Assembly: GCA_947652605.1 (NCBI GenBank)
Contig: OX393577.1
Coordinates: 70,580,108 to 70,644,107 of the forward strand
Direction of reading: 5' to 3'
Source of the DNA: Elmis aenea
Taxonomy: Eukaryota; Arthropoda; Insecta; Coleoptera; Elmidae
Length of the DNA stretch: 64,000 bases
Of the stretch, positions 12,901-25,200 are shown one piece after another. Each line of letters opens with the position of its first letter. Within the stretch, counting starts at the first letter, position 1. A program made the position numbers and the translations under genes. Below the pieces are notes generated by a model. The model was not told the DNA's origin, made no database searches, and worked only from the letters and a program-made list of their open reading frames with translations.

Positions 12901-15900
12901 ATAATAGTTAAATAAAATATCACATTATTCTTTACAATTGTAGAGTAATTTAAAAATACTTTTTATTATTTTGAAAAGGCATTTTTGTCCTGTATTTTTA
13001 TGGAAAATGATACGTTATACAGAAACTTTTAAGAAGGTTCATTCTAAAGAATTTTTGTTTCTCTTTCAAATTGCATAGAATCTGATATGTTTATTTTTAC
13101 AACTAATTGAGTTATACTTTATACCAAAGATAATAGTAGCGGACTGAATTATATACACTTTCAAGTCATGTATCAGAGTAAAAAGAAATTCTTTCAATCT
13201 TTATTCTAACGATTATTTTTTCTTTCAACTGGTACACAACTTGATATGTTGTTTTTTTTACAACTAATAAAGTAGTCACAAGATTTTAGCAACATAGTTA
13301 TTCACATTAATAATATTTACCGTTCTGAACTTTTAAGCGGATATAGGTCTTCCATAACATTTCAATAAATCTCCTTAAAATGATGACTAAGTTTTAGACC
13401 AGTTAAAACGAAACCATCACAAAGTTTAATGATTTGGAACTGCAAGTAAATAACATGTAATTTGCTAAACTGTAAATAACACTAAGAAAATAATCGTATA
13501 AAACCGAAAACTTGACTAAATTTCGAAACAATTTTGAAGTAATTTAATGGCTCATATTTCAAATGTTTGTGATTCTTGTAGCATCTTCCACCCATAAAAG
13601 TATTTCTCCGTGGGTAACTAACAAGTTTTATTACTTCCCAACACAAAATACTGAACCCCATAAAATTCTGTCGTATTAAAAAGTAAAAGTTGTGAATTAT
13701 AAAAAAGCGTTTTACCCACGAGTGCAATGAAGTTCCTGCCAAGATTAACCGATAGGCCTTAGACTTGAGTAATCTTTGGTACTAAAATTTGCTAGTAAAC
13801 ATGATAAATTAATTCTAATTGTCGCTTAATGGATACAAATAATTGTTGGGCATATGTTGTTAAGTATAATTTAAATTGTTTCTAGGCGCAACTGTTGACA
13901 TTTTAAAGACACTTGTCACGTCTTTCAGTTCATTAAAAAATTATAGTCATAAAATATTAAGATGGACGCAAAACTATTTTACGATTAAAAATATGTAAAT
14001 GTAAATAAAAGTGTATATGTCGTAGGCATAATGTGACATCCGGCATTTTATAAAACGCCTAGGCACAAAACTATTTTCATTTTTATTATTTATTTTAAAA
14101 AAAAAAACTTTAACCAACCTTTAACCTGACCCTCTACTACGACATATACATGATAACCATAAATCTAAGCAATGAAAGCTCACTAAAATGCTTCTTACGT
14201 TTCTTACAATTTTAATGTACAACATGAACTTTAGATCAAGATCGCGTTGAATTAATTATTAATAACGTACTTAAACCTACTTAAGGGAACCTGGTAATTT
14301 CGCTTGCGAATAATATAAAATCTGTATGTAATCTACAAAACTTAATCTGTCTGTAAATAAATAAAAAGCCAAATGAAATGACAACATTCAACAAATTTGA
14401 TCAAATAATGTAAATACAGATAGGTAACGTTAAGTTTTATTGTTTAAACATTTTTCTCATGTATAATATGCACATATTTGATTGAAATGAACTTTTTTAA
14501 GCTTGTAATATACAAAAAAAAGTGATAATTAAACGAACCGCTTAGCTTTGCCAACAAAAATAAGAAAGTGACACTAAATCTAATTGAATCAAATGAGTGA
14601 GGTAAAGAAATATTAAAAATCGAGTTAAAACAAAGTGATAAGCGCAAAGTTAATTTTTTTTTTAACAGAAAGCCCTTTAAATGGTAATGCAAACAAAATA
14701 ATATTAACTAAAACTTTTAAGCATTTCACAAGTGTATAATTGTTTATGTATGTACCATTAATTAATACTACTTAAAAATTTGCACAGATTACAGATTAAA
14801 TTATGTATTTTATATTTTTAGATTCCTACCCTTGTTTTTCTGGAGCAAAAATATATATGAGCTTATTTCTCGGGGCTACACGTCCCCCCATTCGCACAGT
14901 CATCCACTGGCCACTTGCTCGTTTTCTAAACATTATTAAAAAGGTTTGTACTAGTCAATGGTCCAGACGACACAAAAAATTGCAGTTTATACACACTGTA
15001 TTATAAAACTTTAAACGATCGTTTTCTTGTAGCACCGCTAAAGATAGAAAAGACAACATTGAATTTAACCCGTAAGTTCCCAGTCTGTTATACGTAAAAT
15101 AGAGTGCATATAAGGCATGATCTTGTAGCACATCACCAGTCAACTTCACTAATAAATTTAATTCAGTTTGAAAGCGTATATCCCGTAGCCATGACGTTAA
15201 AGTTAGGGAACATCTGCAGTTAATTATATATAATTTATTGTTAATGCTAATTTATAATCGCTGTAATGTGCTAACAACTTTTAGTGGTTGTTAAATTAAA
15301 TTAATTTTATTATTATTAGTTAATAATTAGATATTTGTTAAATTTCAAACACTTTGCTTTAAATAATTATTGTAACGTATAGAAATTAAAAATTATACGA
15401 ATATCTTTTTAAAGGGCAGGCGAAAATTTCATTCTTAAGCTACTTTGACAGTGAGAATCACAGTTAATGTAATTATAGGTATGCCGTGATGAAGTTTTAA
15501 CTCAATTCTGAACTGCTTAAAATTACATCGATTTATTTCCCTTCTTGTTTAACACGTTGGGACGTTTCTTTTCGATAGGGTTTGACGTGTATTCGAATTT
15601 AAAGCTTCTTTATATTTATTGAAAACTGGATTAATTTTAGCACGTTTAGAGAAACGTAATTAGACGCGGAAATCATATTTCGTTTTTGATTTAAGAGAGA
15701 GCTTGTACCATGCAGAGTAAAAATTTCACGAGATGTCCAATATCTTACACATCCTGAAAAAATTACATCATATACTGTGAAAATCCCTAATCTCATTAGA
15801 TGCGGTAGGCTGTGGATTATTACAGGTGAAACTTGCAGCAAATTGATAAATAAAGTTATTCTGCTTCTGTTTAAGATGTGAGTGACTGTAAACAACAAAA

Positions 15901-17080
15901 TATCTCGTGAGGCAATATCAGTTTATTGTTTGTTTGCTTCAATATTAAATACAATAATAAGATGTCACATGCAGATGTTATCGTTAAAGAATCGTTTGTA
16001 TTTATTTGTATTGTTATCATCAATAATTGCTCCTAATCTGAATATAATTTACTGAGAATGGTAAAACTTGTTGAAATTTGTGAAAAACTGATTTAACAAG
16101 CGCGCAAGAAATAAACATATTTTATGCTTTATTGGGATTCGCTTTTGTGCGCGCGTGTAGCAAAACTTTCTCGATTTTTTTCCGATAATTTATACGTAAT
16201 TGGTTGGCAACATAACAGTTCTTCGGATCAATTACAAAGGCACTAAAAATAGTGAGTCTTAAAATAACTTACAATGTCGTTTTCATTTGAAATGATTCTA
16301 TACCAGAAATGAAGCAAAAATCTCAAAATTTTCGATTAAGATCCTAGAAAATTATAAAACTCTTCTGTTCTTGTCAGTAGCTTTATTAGATGAATAAAGA
16401 AAAAAGCTTTGAACAAACAGGCGAGAGTCCTGAAAGTGTTCTAGCTTCTCTACAAGAGATCCTTCGAAAACATCACAAGTGATTTTTAATTAAACTTATT
16501 ATATAGCAATAAAATGTTTAAATGTTGAGAATTTCAGCAGGGAATCCCCTTAAAATCCGTTTTGATCTTCCAAACAACGTTACATAAGCCATTTACAAAG
16601 TTATAGTCAAGATTATTACCAACTATGTACTAACATGAGTCGGTTTAAGTATCTACTTACAGCTAATATTTCCTAGGCACACTAAAACCGTTCTGTGATT
16701 GTGGACGTTAACAACGCAAAACACAAAACTTTACTAACGTTTCATGTGCCATTGCAAAAGTTTTATGGACCACGTAGTATAATATAATTGTTATTTATTC
16801 ATCGGTTAGCTAATGGCTAGTACATCCTGTGGTTACTCAAAAACAAAAAACATACTTCAGATTAATAAAGTTGCTTCACATGTCAAAAAAACCTTACGTG
16901 TGTTACACACCCTTAAGAATTTGACAAAAGTTTTAATCGGTATTCAATATTAAACTGATAAATTGCCTACGCGTGATCGTGTTATCACCATGCCAACAAA
17001 TATATACACGAAGCGTACTAAATAATGATATACGTGCTTTTAATTTGTATTACTGTTAATGGTAATGTTTGTAAAATAAA
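9910..17080. other. AT-rich gap between the 9.7 kb and 17.1 kb candidate exons
   Basis: No coding exon or RNA gene was recognised. Apart from the 139 bp inverted-repeat element at 14012-14150, it holds only short AT-rich ORFs and homopolymer runs. On the minus-strand gene model it would be intron between alternative first exons. Confidence 0.5.
14012..14150. mobile_element. Small element with perfect 14 bp terminal inverted repeats
   Basis: TGTATATGTCGTAG at 14012-14025 recurs as its exact reverse complement at 14137-14150, bounding 139 bp of AT-rich sequence without an ORF. This is the layout of a MITE. No convincing target duplication was seen at the borders, so the family cannot be assigned and the true ends may lie slightly outside. 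Confidence 0.5.
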
Positions 17081-17099
17081 ATGTGTACAGACGTAGCAC

Positions 17100-17291
17100 C
17101 TGGGGATTTGGAAGGCCACTTCGTCGAGGCTGTCAGAAGGAGTCAGTGGTGGTCTCTCAAACAAACGGCTTGGAGCCAGGGTCAGCGCGTTGGTGTACCT
17201 CGAGCAGGGATTGCGCTTCTGTCGCTGTTTCCTTTTCTTGTCCTCCTCTGCCCTCCGGAGGTTGTGCAGTCGGAAGAAGTACATAGACATT
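17100..17291 (-). CDS. Candidate coding exon of an unidentified minus-strand gene
   Basis: I do not recognise this protein. Read on the minus strand, 192 bases run from a possible acceptor (GTGCAG, before 17291) to a donor CCCAG|GTGCTA (exon end 17100). In one frame there are 63 whole codons from ATG at 17290-17288, with two bases left over. Third positions are overwhelmingly G or C (TAC TTC TTC CGA CTG CAC AAC CTC), unlike the AT-rich surroundings, which points to selected coding sequence. The peptide starts MSMYFFRLHNLRR, has a basic run EEDKKRKQRQKR (about 15-26), then SRLFERPPLTPSDSLDE and ends VAFQIP. The basic run could be a nuclear-localisation or membrane-proximal segment, and PPLTPSDS could be a phosphorylation site; both are guesses. 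It may be a 2-2 phase cassette exon, or a first coding exon with 5' UTR up to about 17450, since the ATG has A at -3. The opposite strand is also open here, but without matching splice signals or codon bias. Confidence 0.65.
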
Positions 17292-20200
17292 CTGCACGAG
17301 CATTTACAAGTCAAAATTCTACTCAGTACAGATTAAAAATTACAACCAGCAGCAAATTAAACAGCTCGACAAGTGCCACACATCCAAAACAACACATGCA
17401 ACATGCAGATGCAATTTATCAATGAACAACACGCGTTCCAATACACATTAATCAGCAAAATAAATAGAAACATCGCAAATTAAGTAAAATACGTAAGGAT
17501 ACACAAATATTATTGTTGGTAACAATAAAAAGAGCTATAATTTTGGAATAGCTTCACGACTTTCATGTAATTGCAAATTTTCTCTTTGCATGGAGAAGTG
17601 AATCCGATATTGTCATTACATGGATACAAATCTATTTTTAGATAACACTCGTTATCGATTCTTCATTTCTGTTATTGATTTTTCAACGTGGCAGCATTTA
17701 CAGATAAAAACAAGAGACAACCCGACAGTGGATGCCGATAAAACTGAAAATATTGTTGTAAGATATTGCTCCATAACAAATATTTAGTTTTCTTTCAGTG
17801 AAAGGCTTTCACAGTCATAAAAGGTGTCATTTTTACTGTTGTTATATTATTTTAGTTAAGGCATTACTTTGTGTGACATTGCTGTCTGCTATGAAATTAA
17901 TGGGACAAAATATCTCGCTGAACTAGAGTAAAAGCTAAAAACATTTATTTTATTTACCATCGATCAATATATTCACTTTTTAATAATGAATTAATGAAAG
18001 TTCATAATTTTGTGGCGTTTAGAGACTTTGCATGTCATATTAAATTAGGATTTAAGTTCTTAGACGTATCACAGCATCTATTAATGTAATGGAAACACTA
18101 GTACTACAATAACTTTGTTTTTTTTATGAATTTTTAAAATTTGCAAGTGGCATGTGCCATTACTAGGATATTGGTCTCGAAGGTAACTTAGTTCGACAGG
18201 TAATTCAAACTGTTTACTGGAAATGGAAAAGTAAATTGAACACTGCACTTACATTTCGTACTGCAAAGAATATCATTCAATAATACTCGTAAGAACCACG
18301 AATATATCAAGAAAGTAAAAATTATTTGTCGAACCTCTTTGGAAAATTAAAATCGATAAACTTTGCTGTAAGTTTGCACGTTTTGGAAACTTTTTGATTG
18401 TATTTTCACGATCAAGAACATATTAACTGTATTATTTAGTAATATATGCAAGACAATACGATTTGCTAAATCTGCTACCATTATACGCTGCTACTTGTAG
18501 AAGTGTAGTTATCCCAACGAACATGTTGCAAAGTGTTTTAGCTTCAATTTCTCTGTTAATTGTAATTACTCTGACAAAGAGGAAAACTTGTTACAACGTC
18601 ACTACAAGATGTAACACTTGTATTCTTAACTTAATACTTGTGAAGGAAATTATTTGTGTGCTGTTATCAACACACAATTTAACAATTTAAATTGTTAATA
18701 CTACGACAATATATTACAAAACTTAGAAACAAAAATTGAATACAAAGTATCAAGGCTTCATCGTCGTTATTTCTAAATTGTTTTTATTTGTGCTTATTTT
18801 AAATGGTAGACGAAAAGTTTAACATGAGATATCTAACAACAAACAAAACCTGCAGTAACGTTTAATTAAACACATGTAAGAACATTTTTAGAAAGAGCTG
18901 TCAGTTTTTAGAACGAACTAAAACTCACGCATAGTACCCTGAAATATAACGGACAATTTAACGTTTGCTGATCAAAAACCAATTAAAATCATTCACGAAC
19001 TATAAGTTTCTGACATTTTAATTAGTTTTCTAAAAATTACCACTGCAACAGTAAAAATTTCCAAAGGTTATCTAACTCCATATTAATTCAATTGGTCCTT
19101 TGGGGTACAAGCATTACTGTATTACTGTAGATATATAAAAAAATTAAAACAAAAATTAATATCTCTGATTCCAGTAAACTATAAGGCGTTCGAAACGACA
19201 TAATAACAAGTTTTAAAATACTTTTAGCACGTACAAAGTGTATGAAAATTACACCAACTGAAGTGCATGGTATGATATATAAATTCAAGTAATTTTCCAA
19301 AGCAATACTTCTTAACTAACCCAGTCTCTTTATGTCAATATTCAGATATTTGTTGAACATATTTTTAGCGGAAAACAATCTTGGTCACACGATAGCTTGT
19401 TAAAGCGATCCATAAAACAAGTTTATCTTGTTCTAACTACGGCTATTGAATTCAATTTGCTACGCCTGCTCTAATACGTATAATTCCCTTGTGAAATGGA
19501 CACGTCTCTTGTATAATATGAATTTGGAAGGAATGGAAGAAGCAACTTCGATAAGACATTTGAGCTTCGTTATTAAATTTATTTTTTGTTGTTGAGCTTG
19601 AATAACCAACGGTACAGTGTTTTTCTAACAAGGGATAAAAACGCAAAGAATTTTGAGTTTGTAACTTGGCAATAAAAATTATTTATGTTATGCTCAATCA
19701 AGCGAAACATCATAATCTTCTGCATTATTTGATGCGTTTTTGACAAAGGCTCATGTAAAAGTCAATGTTTTTGTACATGATCAGTTGTTTACTGACCTCT
19801 CATATAACCACATATAAAGTTAATATAAAACGTCTAACGCAACAATGAGCGAGAGAATTTTAACAAAAGACCAGTTGCAAAGGCGTTTTTGTTAAAGGTT
19901 ATTTTATTTATCGTTGGTTAATATATCCCGCAGATTATTATCCATTATTTTCAGTAGCATAGTGTCAGTTTAATTGCCGTTTACAGTTTAAACTACGCTT
20001 CCGTTTTTATTGTGAATGTTGATAGCACAGCGTAATAGCAAGCGGTTATGATTATTACTGAAAGATTTTTTATTCATTCAGTGTGTTGCTTTTGATCAAC
20101 AAAGCATGTTTAACAATAAAATCAGGATGTAGTAGACACTTTTATTTTAACAATTTACTTTAAATATTACATTAAAAAAATGTTTTTTTAAAATTAGGAA

Positions 20201-22143
20201 TATATTTAAAAAAGTTTAATAATTTAACGTAGTTAAAAAAATTGTTAGATACAATCAAACTAATTTGGATCAAACCAATAAAGTAGTGAAGAAGCCTGAC
20301 TCCTTGCTTAATTTAATTTATTTTGCGAAATTACAGACAGCGTCGTCTATTCCAATAAAAATAATAATAATAAACGCTAAAGTATCGTTTCGGCAGTTGA
20401 CGTTAAGTTGGAAAGTCGTTTAGAACAAAATCCGTGAATATGACGGGTATTATAAAGGTTACATATGCTTCACGCGAGCTTTTTTCAGTTCCTTTTAGTG
20501 AACCGCCACAATAACTATTGAACAAATCGAGGTTACAAACATTTGGGTTTTCCGACAAATTGGTTGGCTTTATGGAGTATGATTTTCATTGGTTTTCGTG
20601 TCAGAAGTAATAACCTTGCTTGCTCTTATTTCCAAGATTTACGGCCGCTTTCGACGAGACAGGGAAAACCCAAAAACGTACCCACATGACTTGATCTGAA
20701 TACCATACAAAAATGTTATAGGAGCAATAAAAAATTAACTCCCGAAATTTTGTATGAGTGACATTGGAAAATTGTGTTAATAACTGTTCGGGAAATTTAT
20801 TCTTATTTGGTGATAAAAAGTTGAATTTAGGAGTTTAACAAGAAATGGGGTTTAAACTATATAAATTCGAAGTGGAAAATAATAAATCAACAACCTATTT
20901 ACCTTTATTTACACTAGGGACATTGGGCCTTGGGGATTTTTCAAAGCCTTATCTTATTTCCACATCGTTTATGGCATGGACTACTCAGCAAAATAAGTTT
21001 AGCTGTAAAATAACCGCTTGAAGTTTGCTGTCGTAACAACAAATTAACCCAAAAATATTGCACTAAATTTTGAAACAAATAGAAAAATGTATAACAAATA
21101 ATTCAATCTCTTACAATCTTTTTTTTTAACTTTTCACGGAAAAATTTGTTATTTTTAAACCACTACCTACAATCTCAAATAATTTGGTTTGCAAATTGGC
21201 AAAGATTTCGACTTAAACTAAGGAACTGCAACGAGAAGTTTTTTAATTTTGTTTGTGACTCTCAAGGAAAACCCTATTCAATTCGTCTCAAACTCATTTA
21301 ATAAAAAAAAAACAATTATTTAGCGGGGTACTTTTCGAGTTCAATTGATTGTAACATTAGATAAGTTTGTATAAATCCATCTGCAGGCTTAAATTATTTG
21401 TAGATTCACACATATTTTTTGTAATCATTATAATGTGCTTTTTATAACTTACGTAACAATAAAACGGTATCATAACATTGGATAATTAAGACTGTTTTTA
21501 TAACGGCACATTTTTGTTAATATGCCCTGTATTATGCTAAATAATTACTTAAATAAAATATTTAGCACCTTCAGTTACAAATATTATGTTTAGTTTTTGT
21601 GTACATTGGGGAAGAGTTTTACCGAAATAATGATAGAGAAATTTTTAACAGTCAAGATTTAGTTAAGTAAAATCCAGAAGGACGAAAATTACCTGTTTTT
21701 AAGCCACAATAATTTGTTTAACTTAATTTTAGTTTGATTTTATACTGTTATAATTTACATACATTATAACCAGTTACAAATTTTACTTTGAGACTAATTT
21801 CCTGCTCCAAAAAGTTCATTTTAGTGCGTTTTATTCAAATGTTAACCCCTCCTAAATCTACTTAAATATTGTAATTTGAAAGCCGACAAAATATGACTAA
21901 AATCAACCCAAAAAATATTTTTTTATACCTTGAGCAGACGAATTTATTTGATGTCGGTATGATTCCCTGTTCACGTGGTATTACTGAGACAAAACATACT
22001 TCTGTTTAACATACACAATCTGGTTTGTAAGCACTATTAGCAAATACCAACAATCAGGATCAAACTTATAAGTTTGCAATGATTACGTGGATATAGAAAT
22101 CGATAAATACCATACACTAATTTGCATGTAAATTCTGGAGTTG

Positions 22144-22242
22144 GTAATTGACTCTATTGATGCGATTCGAATATTAAATGAACTATCCATGACACTTGTA
22201 AATATTCTGAAATCGCATCAGCCATCAAGACTAGCCAATTAC
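22144..22242. ncRNA. Pre-miRNA-like imperfect hairpin
   Basis: A 99 nt imperfect inverted repeat. GTAATTG (22144-22150) pairs with CAATTAC (22236-22242). TGATGCGATT (22158-22167) pairs with AATCGCATCA (22211-22220). GAATATT (22169-22175) pairs with AATATTC (22201-22207). The loop is about 25 nt and an asymmetric bulge lies near the base on the 3' side. Size and stem length fit a miRNA precursor, but no seed is recognised, so a small palindromic transposon remnant is equally possible. Confidence 0.3.
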
Positions 22243-25200
22243 GTTTCGCAATTTTATTTCAAAAGCGGGCAAACTATTCAGTTATAATTGCAAAAACATG
22301 AACTGCGAAAGATTGGATATGAAATTAGTGTAAAATGAAACACAGTTTAGAGCATTTAGGGAAATTTTATCAATTGTTCATTGTTATAACCGTAAATGAA
22401 TTTAGAATTATGCTTGTTTAAAGTTTAATGACATTCTGCAAAAAAGCTGTTAGCAGAACTGCATCAAAATTGTATTTAGAAACAGACACAAAAAATACAA
22501 GAGGCAAAAGTGTGTATTACACCAAATAAATTATTGATTTTTGACCAAAAAAATAAGGTTCTGATCACATTTGATTAAAACGCCTTCGACATAAAATTAG
22601 ATTGGTCAAGTTAAGACTATAGGTAATTAAATTTTGCATTATAATCTTGCCTACTAAAAGTACTCACATTTTTCTCAGTAAATACATTATTTGCGGATCT
22701 TATAAACAGTTTTCTTAAAATGGTAAGGCACCAGTCAAAAAAAAAAACGCTATGAGTGTAATTTGTATAACGTTACTCGATTTTCAACAACTAGAACAAA
22801 ATAACTGTCAGCAAGATTTATTTAACCTTTGCACCGCACGTCAGCTGAATTTATACATGCCAATGCAATCCTGATTTAAACTTCAGCAGGAGTTTGCTAA
22901 GCTTAGATGCTGTGGTTTATTGCATGGATAATAAGATTCTACTTGGTCCTTCTATAATCAAACTTGAAGTGTTGATCTCTAGATAGTAGTTTCAAGGTTT
23001 GCTTGCGACAGTTGACGCTACATTAAATTTAAGACTTGAACTTCTTTTGGGTCGTTTCACCACTCACAGAGGAATTAAATTGTACAAGTACAGTACAGTT
23101 TGTAAATGCTTGAAAAGTTTAAAGTTATACAAAAAAAGTATAAATTGGCATAAATTAAGCACTGAATCCTTGCACAATAGGTGGATCAAGCTGTATTTAC
23201 TGTTTTACTTACGATTTACTGGTTTTGTTATTCTCAACAGAATTCTCTTGACTCTCATATATTTAAGGTACCTATGCAGTTTACCATCTTAAAGTTCATG
23301 TAGGTGCTGTGTTTGATTTAAATAACAAATTCAATTTCGTACAAGATTAAAATTCAATCACACAGCGAGAATATTAAATTAATTTTGCCTGAATGAAAGC
23401 TTTCTGTCTGTAATAAAAAGTTAAACACTGTGTGCAGCAATAATTATATTAACTCTTCCTGGAGTTCTGTCCTATAACAAGATAACCAACTTAGCTATTG
23501 ATAAATCGCCTTGGAAGTGAATGAAATGTTCAACTTTATTGGCTGAGAAAGAAATTATATTACAGCTTAATAATGTCATATTACGGCTTTTTTGTAAACA
23601 ACTGCGTTTTAATATTAAACCAGGAATGCATCCGAGAAACTTATATGACATTCGGGTTCTAGAATAAATTGAAAGAAAACGAATTTGTAGGAGTATAAAA
23701 CATTCTCGATTTGCGTAATGCCTCCCGCGAGATGCGATTGGCCAACTTGGCTTCGCAACCATTTCCAAAAACGCAGCCAGTTTAGTTTTACAAAGAAAAC
23801 TGCAAAGTTTCTGATGCCAATTTATTTAATATTTGACGGGTTATCTTTCAAGTAACAAAGTTACATATTGCCACCCAAAAACAATAATTATAACTGTAGA
23901 TAATTAAGGTATATGCAACTAACAACGTTTTATTTTATCTCTACTAGTAACAGAGCTATGGCATAATTCATCTCAGCTAGAAGTCATAAATGAGGCATTT
24001 GTGAGATTTAAATATAGCTAGTATTTCTTTCATAAGTGGGTACTTATAACAGAGCTATCAACTAATTTGTCGTGAGTAAAACTCAAATAAAAATAGTTTA
24101 AACATACATTTTAACCAAAAATATTTCACGTGGAGTTAGAAATAAACTCTGTAGGTATGTCTTAAATAGTGCATAAATTTTAAAAAGCTTGTTCAATGCA
24201 TCAAAGCAATAACTGCGAGCAGACAAAACCTTTAGACGTGAACAGAATGGAAATGTTTACACTGAGATGTTACAGTTTCATTTAAATTTGAAATGGTGTC
24301 CTTAGTAATCGAATGAGATGGACTGGAATTTTTGTAACCTTTTAAAAGTCAATTCGTCAATTTATTGAATCGGCTACAATTACTGTACAACCTACACCTC
24401 AATATTAAATTTGTTTAAAAACAATTTAACAAAGTTTGCAGAATTTAATGTAAATTACAATTACTCATAAGTTATTTAGTTATTTATTTGCATTCATCTC
24501 TAAACGGTTTATATAAAAGTTTTTGTTTTATGCTCTAATTTAATTATTTGCTTTTATCAGTCTGGGAATTTGCAGTGTGTGGAAATATTTAAATAAAATG
24601 ATAACCGCTAAATTAACTACAGAATTAATTCATGAAGACTTGTAAACCATTGCTAGGGAAAATATTTATTGCCTTGAGAGTTTTATAATAAAATTCAATT
24701 AAATACACACAAATAATTATTTGAATCAAACGTTATTGTGGGTAATTAGGGAAAATATTTGGGGGTTCAAAACCTTTCTAGCGATGTTTATGCATCACAA
24801 CTTTACATCCCTTAATATTTGTTACCTACATCCTTTTTAAATTTACGAATTTAAAAAAAAATTAATCCCTACAAACATGGTATACTAAAGCAGGTGTAAT
24901 AAAAAGCTGAAATATTAGCGTAAAAGCACAGGTAATGTAAATTATAACTAACAAAGTAGCAATAAGCTCTAACATAAAAAGGGTGCATCGAATTTTCTAC
25001 AGCCTTAAAGTTATTATATTTTTAAATTTTATAACGTTTTATTAGCAAATGTTGCAAATACATGTACCGAAAACTTAATTTGGCATTCACAAGTTCAAAA
25101 AAGCGGATGACAAAAAAACTTACGAAAAAAGCATTCGTAGTAAAAAAAAAATCTTTTGCGCGTGCAAAAAAGTTATGTATTGAATTCTTATATCACAAAA

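Noticed and set aside
17081..17425. Plus-strand ORF of 114 codons over the 17.1 kb island
   Set aside because: It overlaps the minus-strand exon, whose GC-ending codons and splice borders explain the open frame; the plus frame looks like a shadow.
22148..22157. ATTGACTCTA in the hairpin's 5' arm, matching the start of miR-929 as I recall it
   Set aside because: Only ten bases agree and the opposite arm does not match, so it is not that miRNA.
23472..23768. 98-codon minus-strand ORF starting in a GC-richer patch
   Set aside because: Codon bias is lost after about 20 codons, there is no donor at the edge of the GC-rich part, and the product has no recognisable feature.
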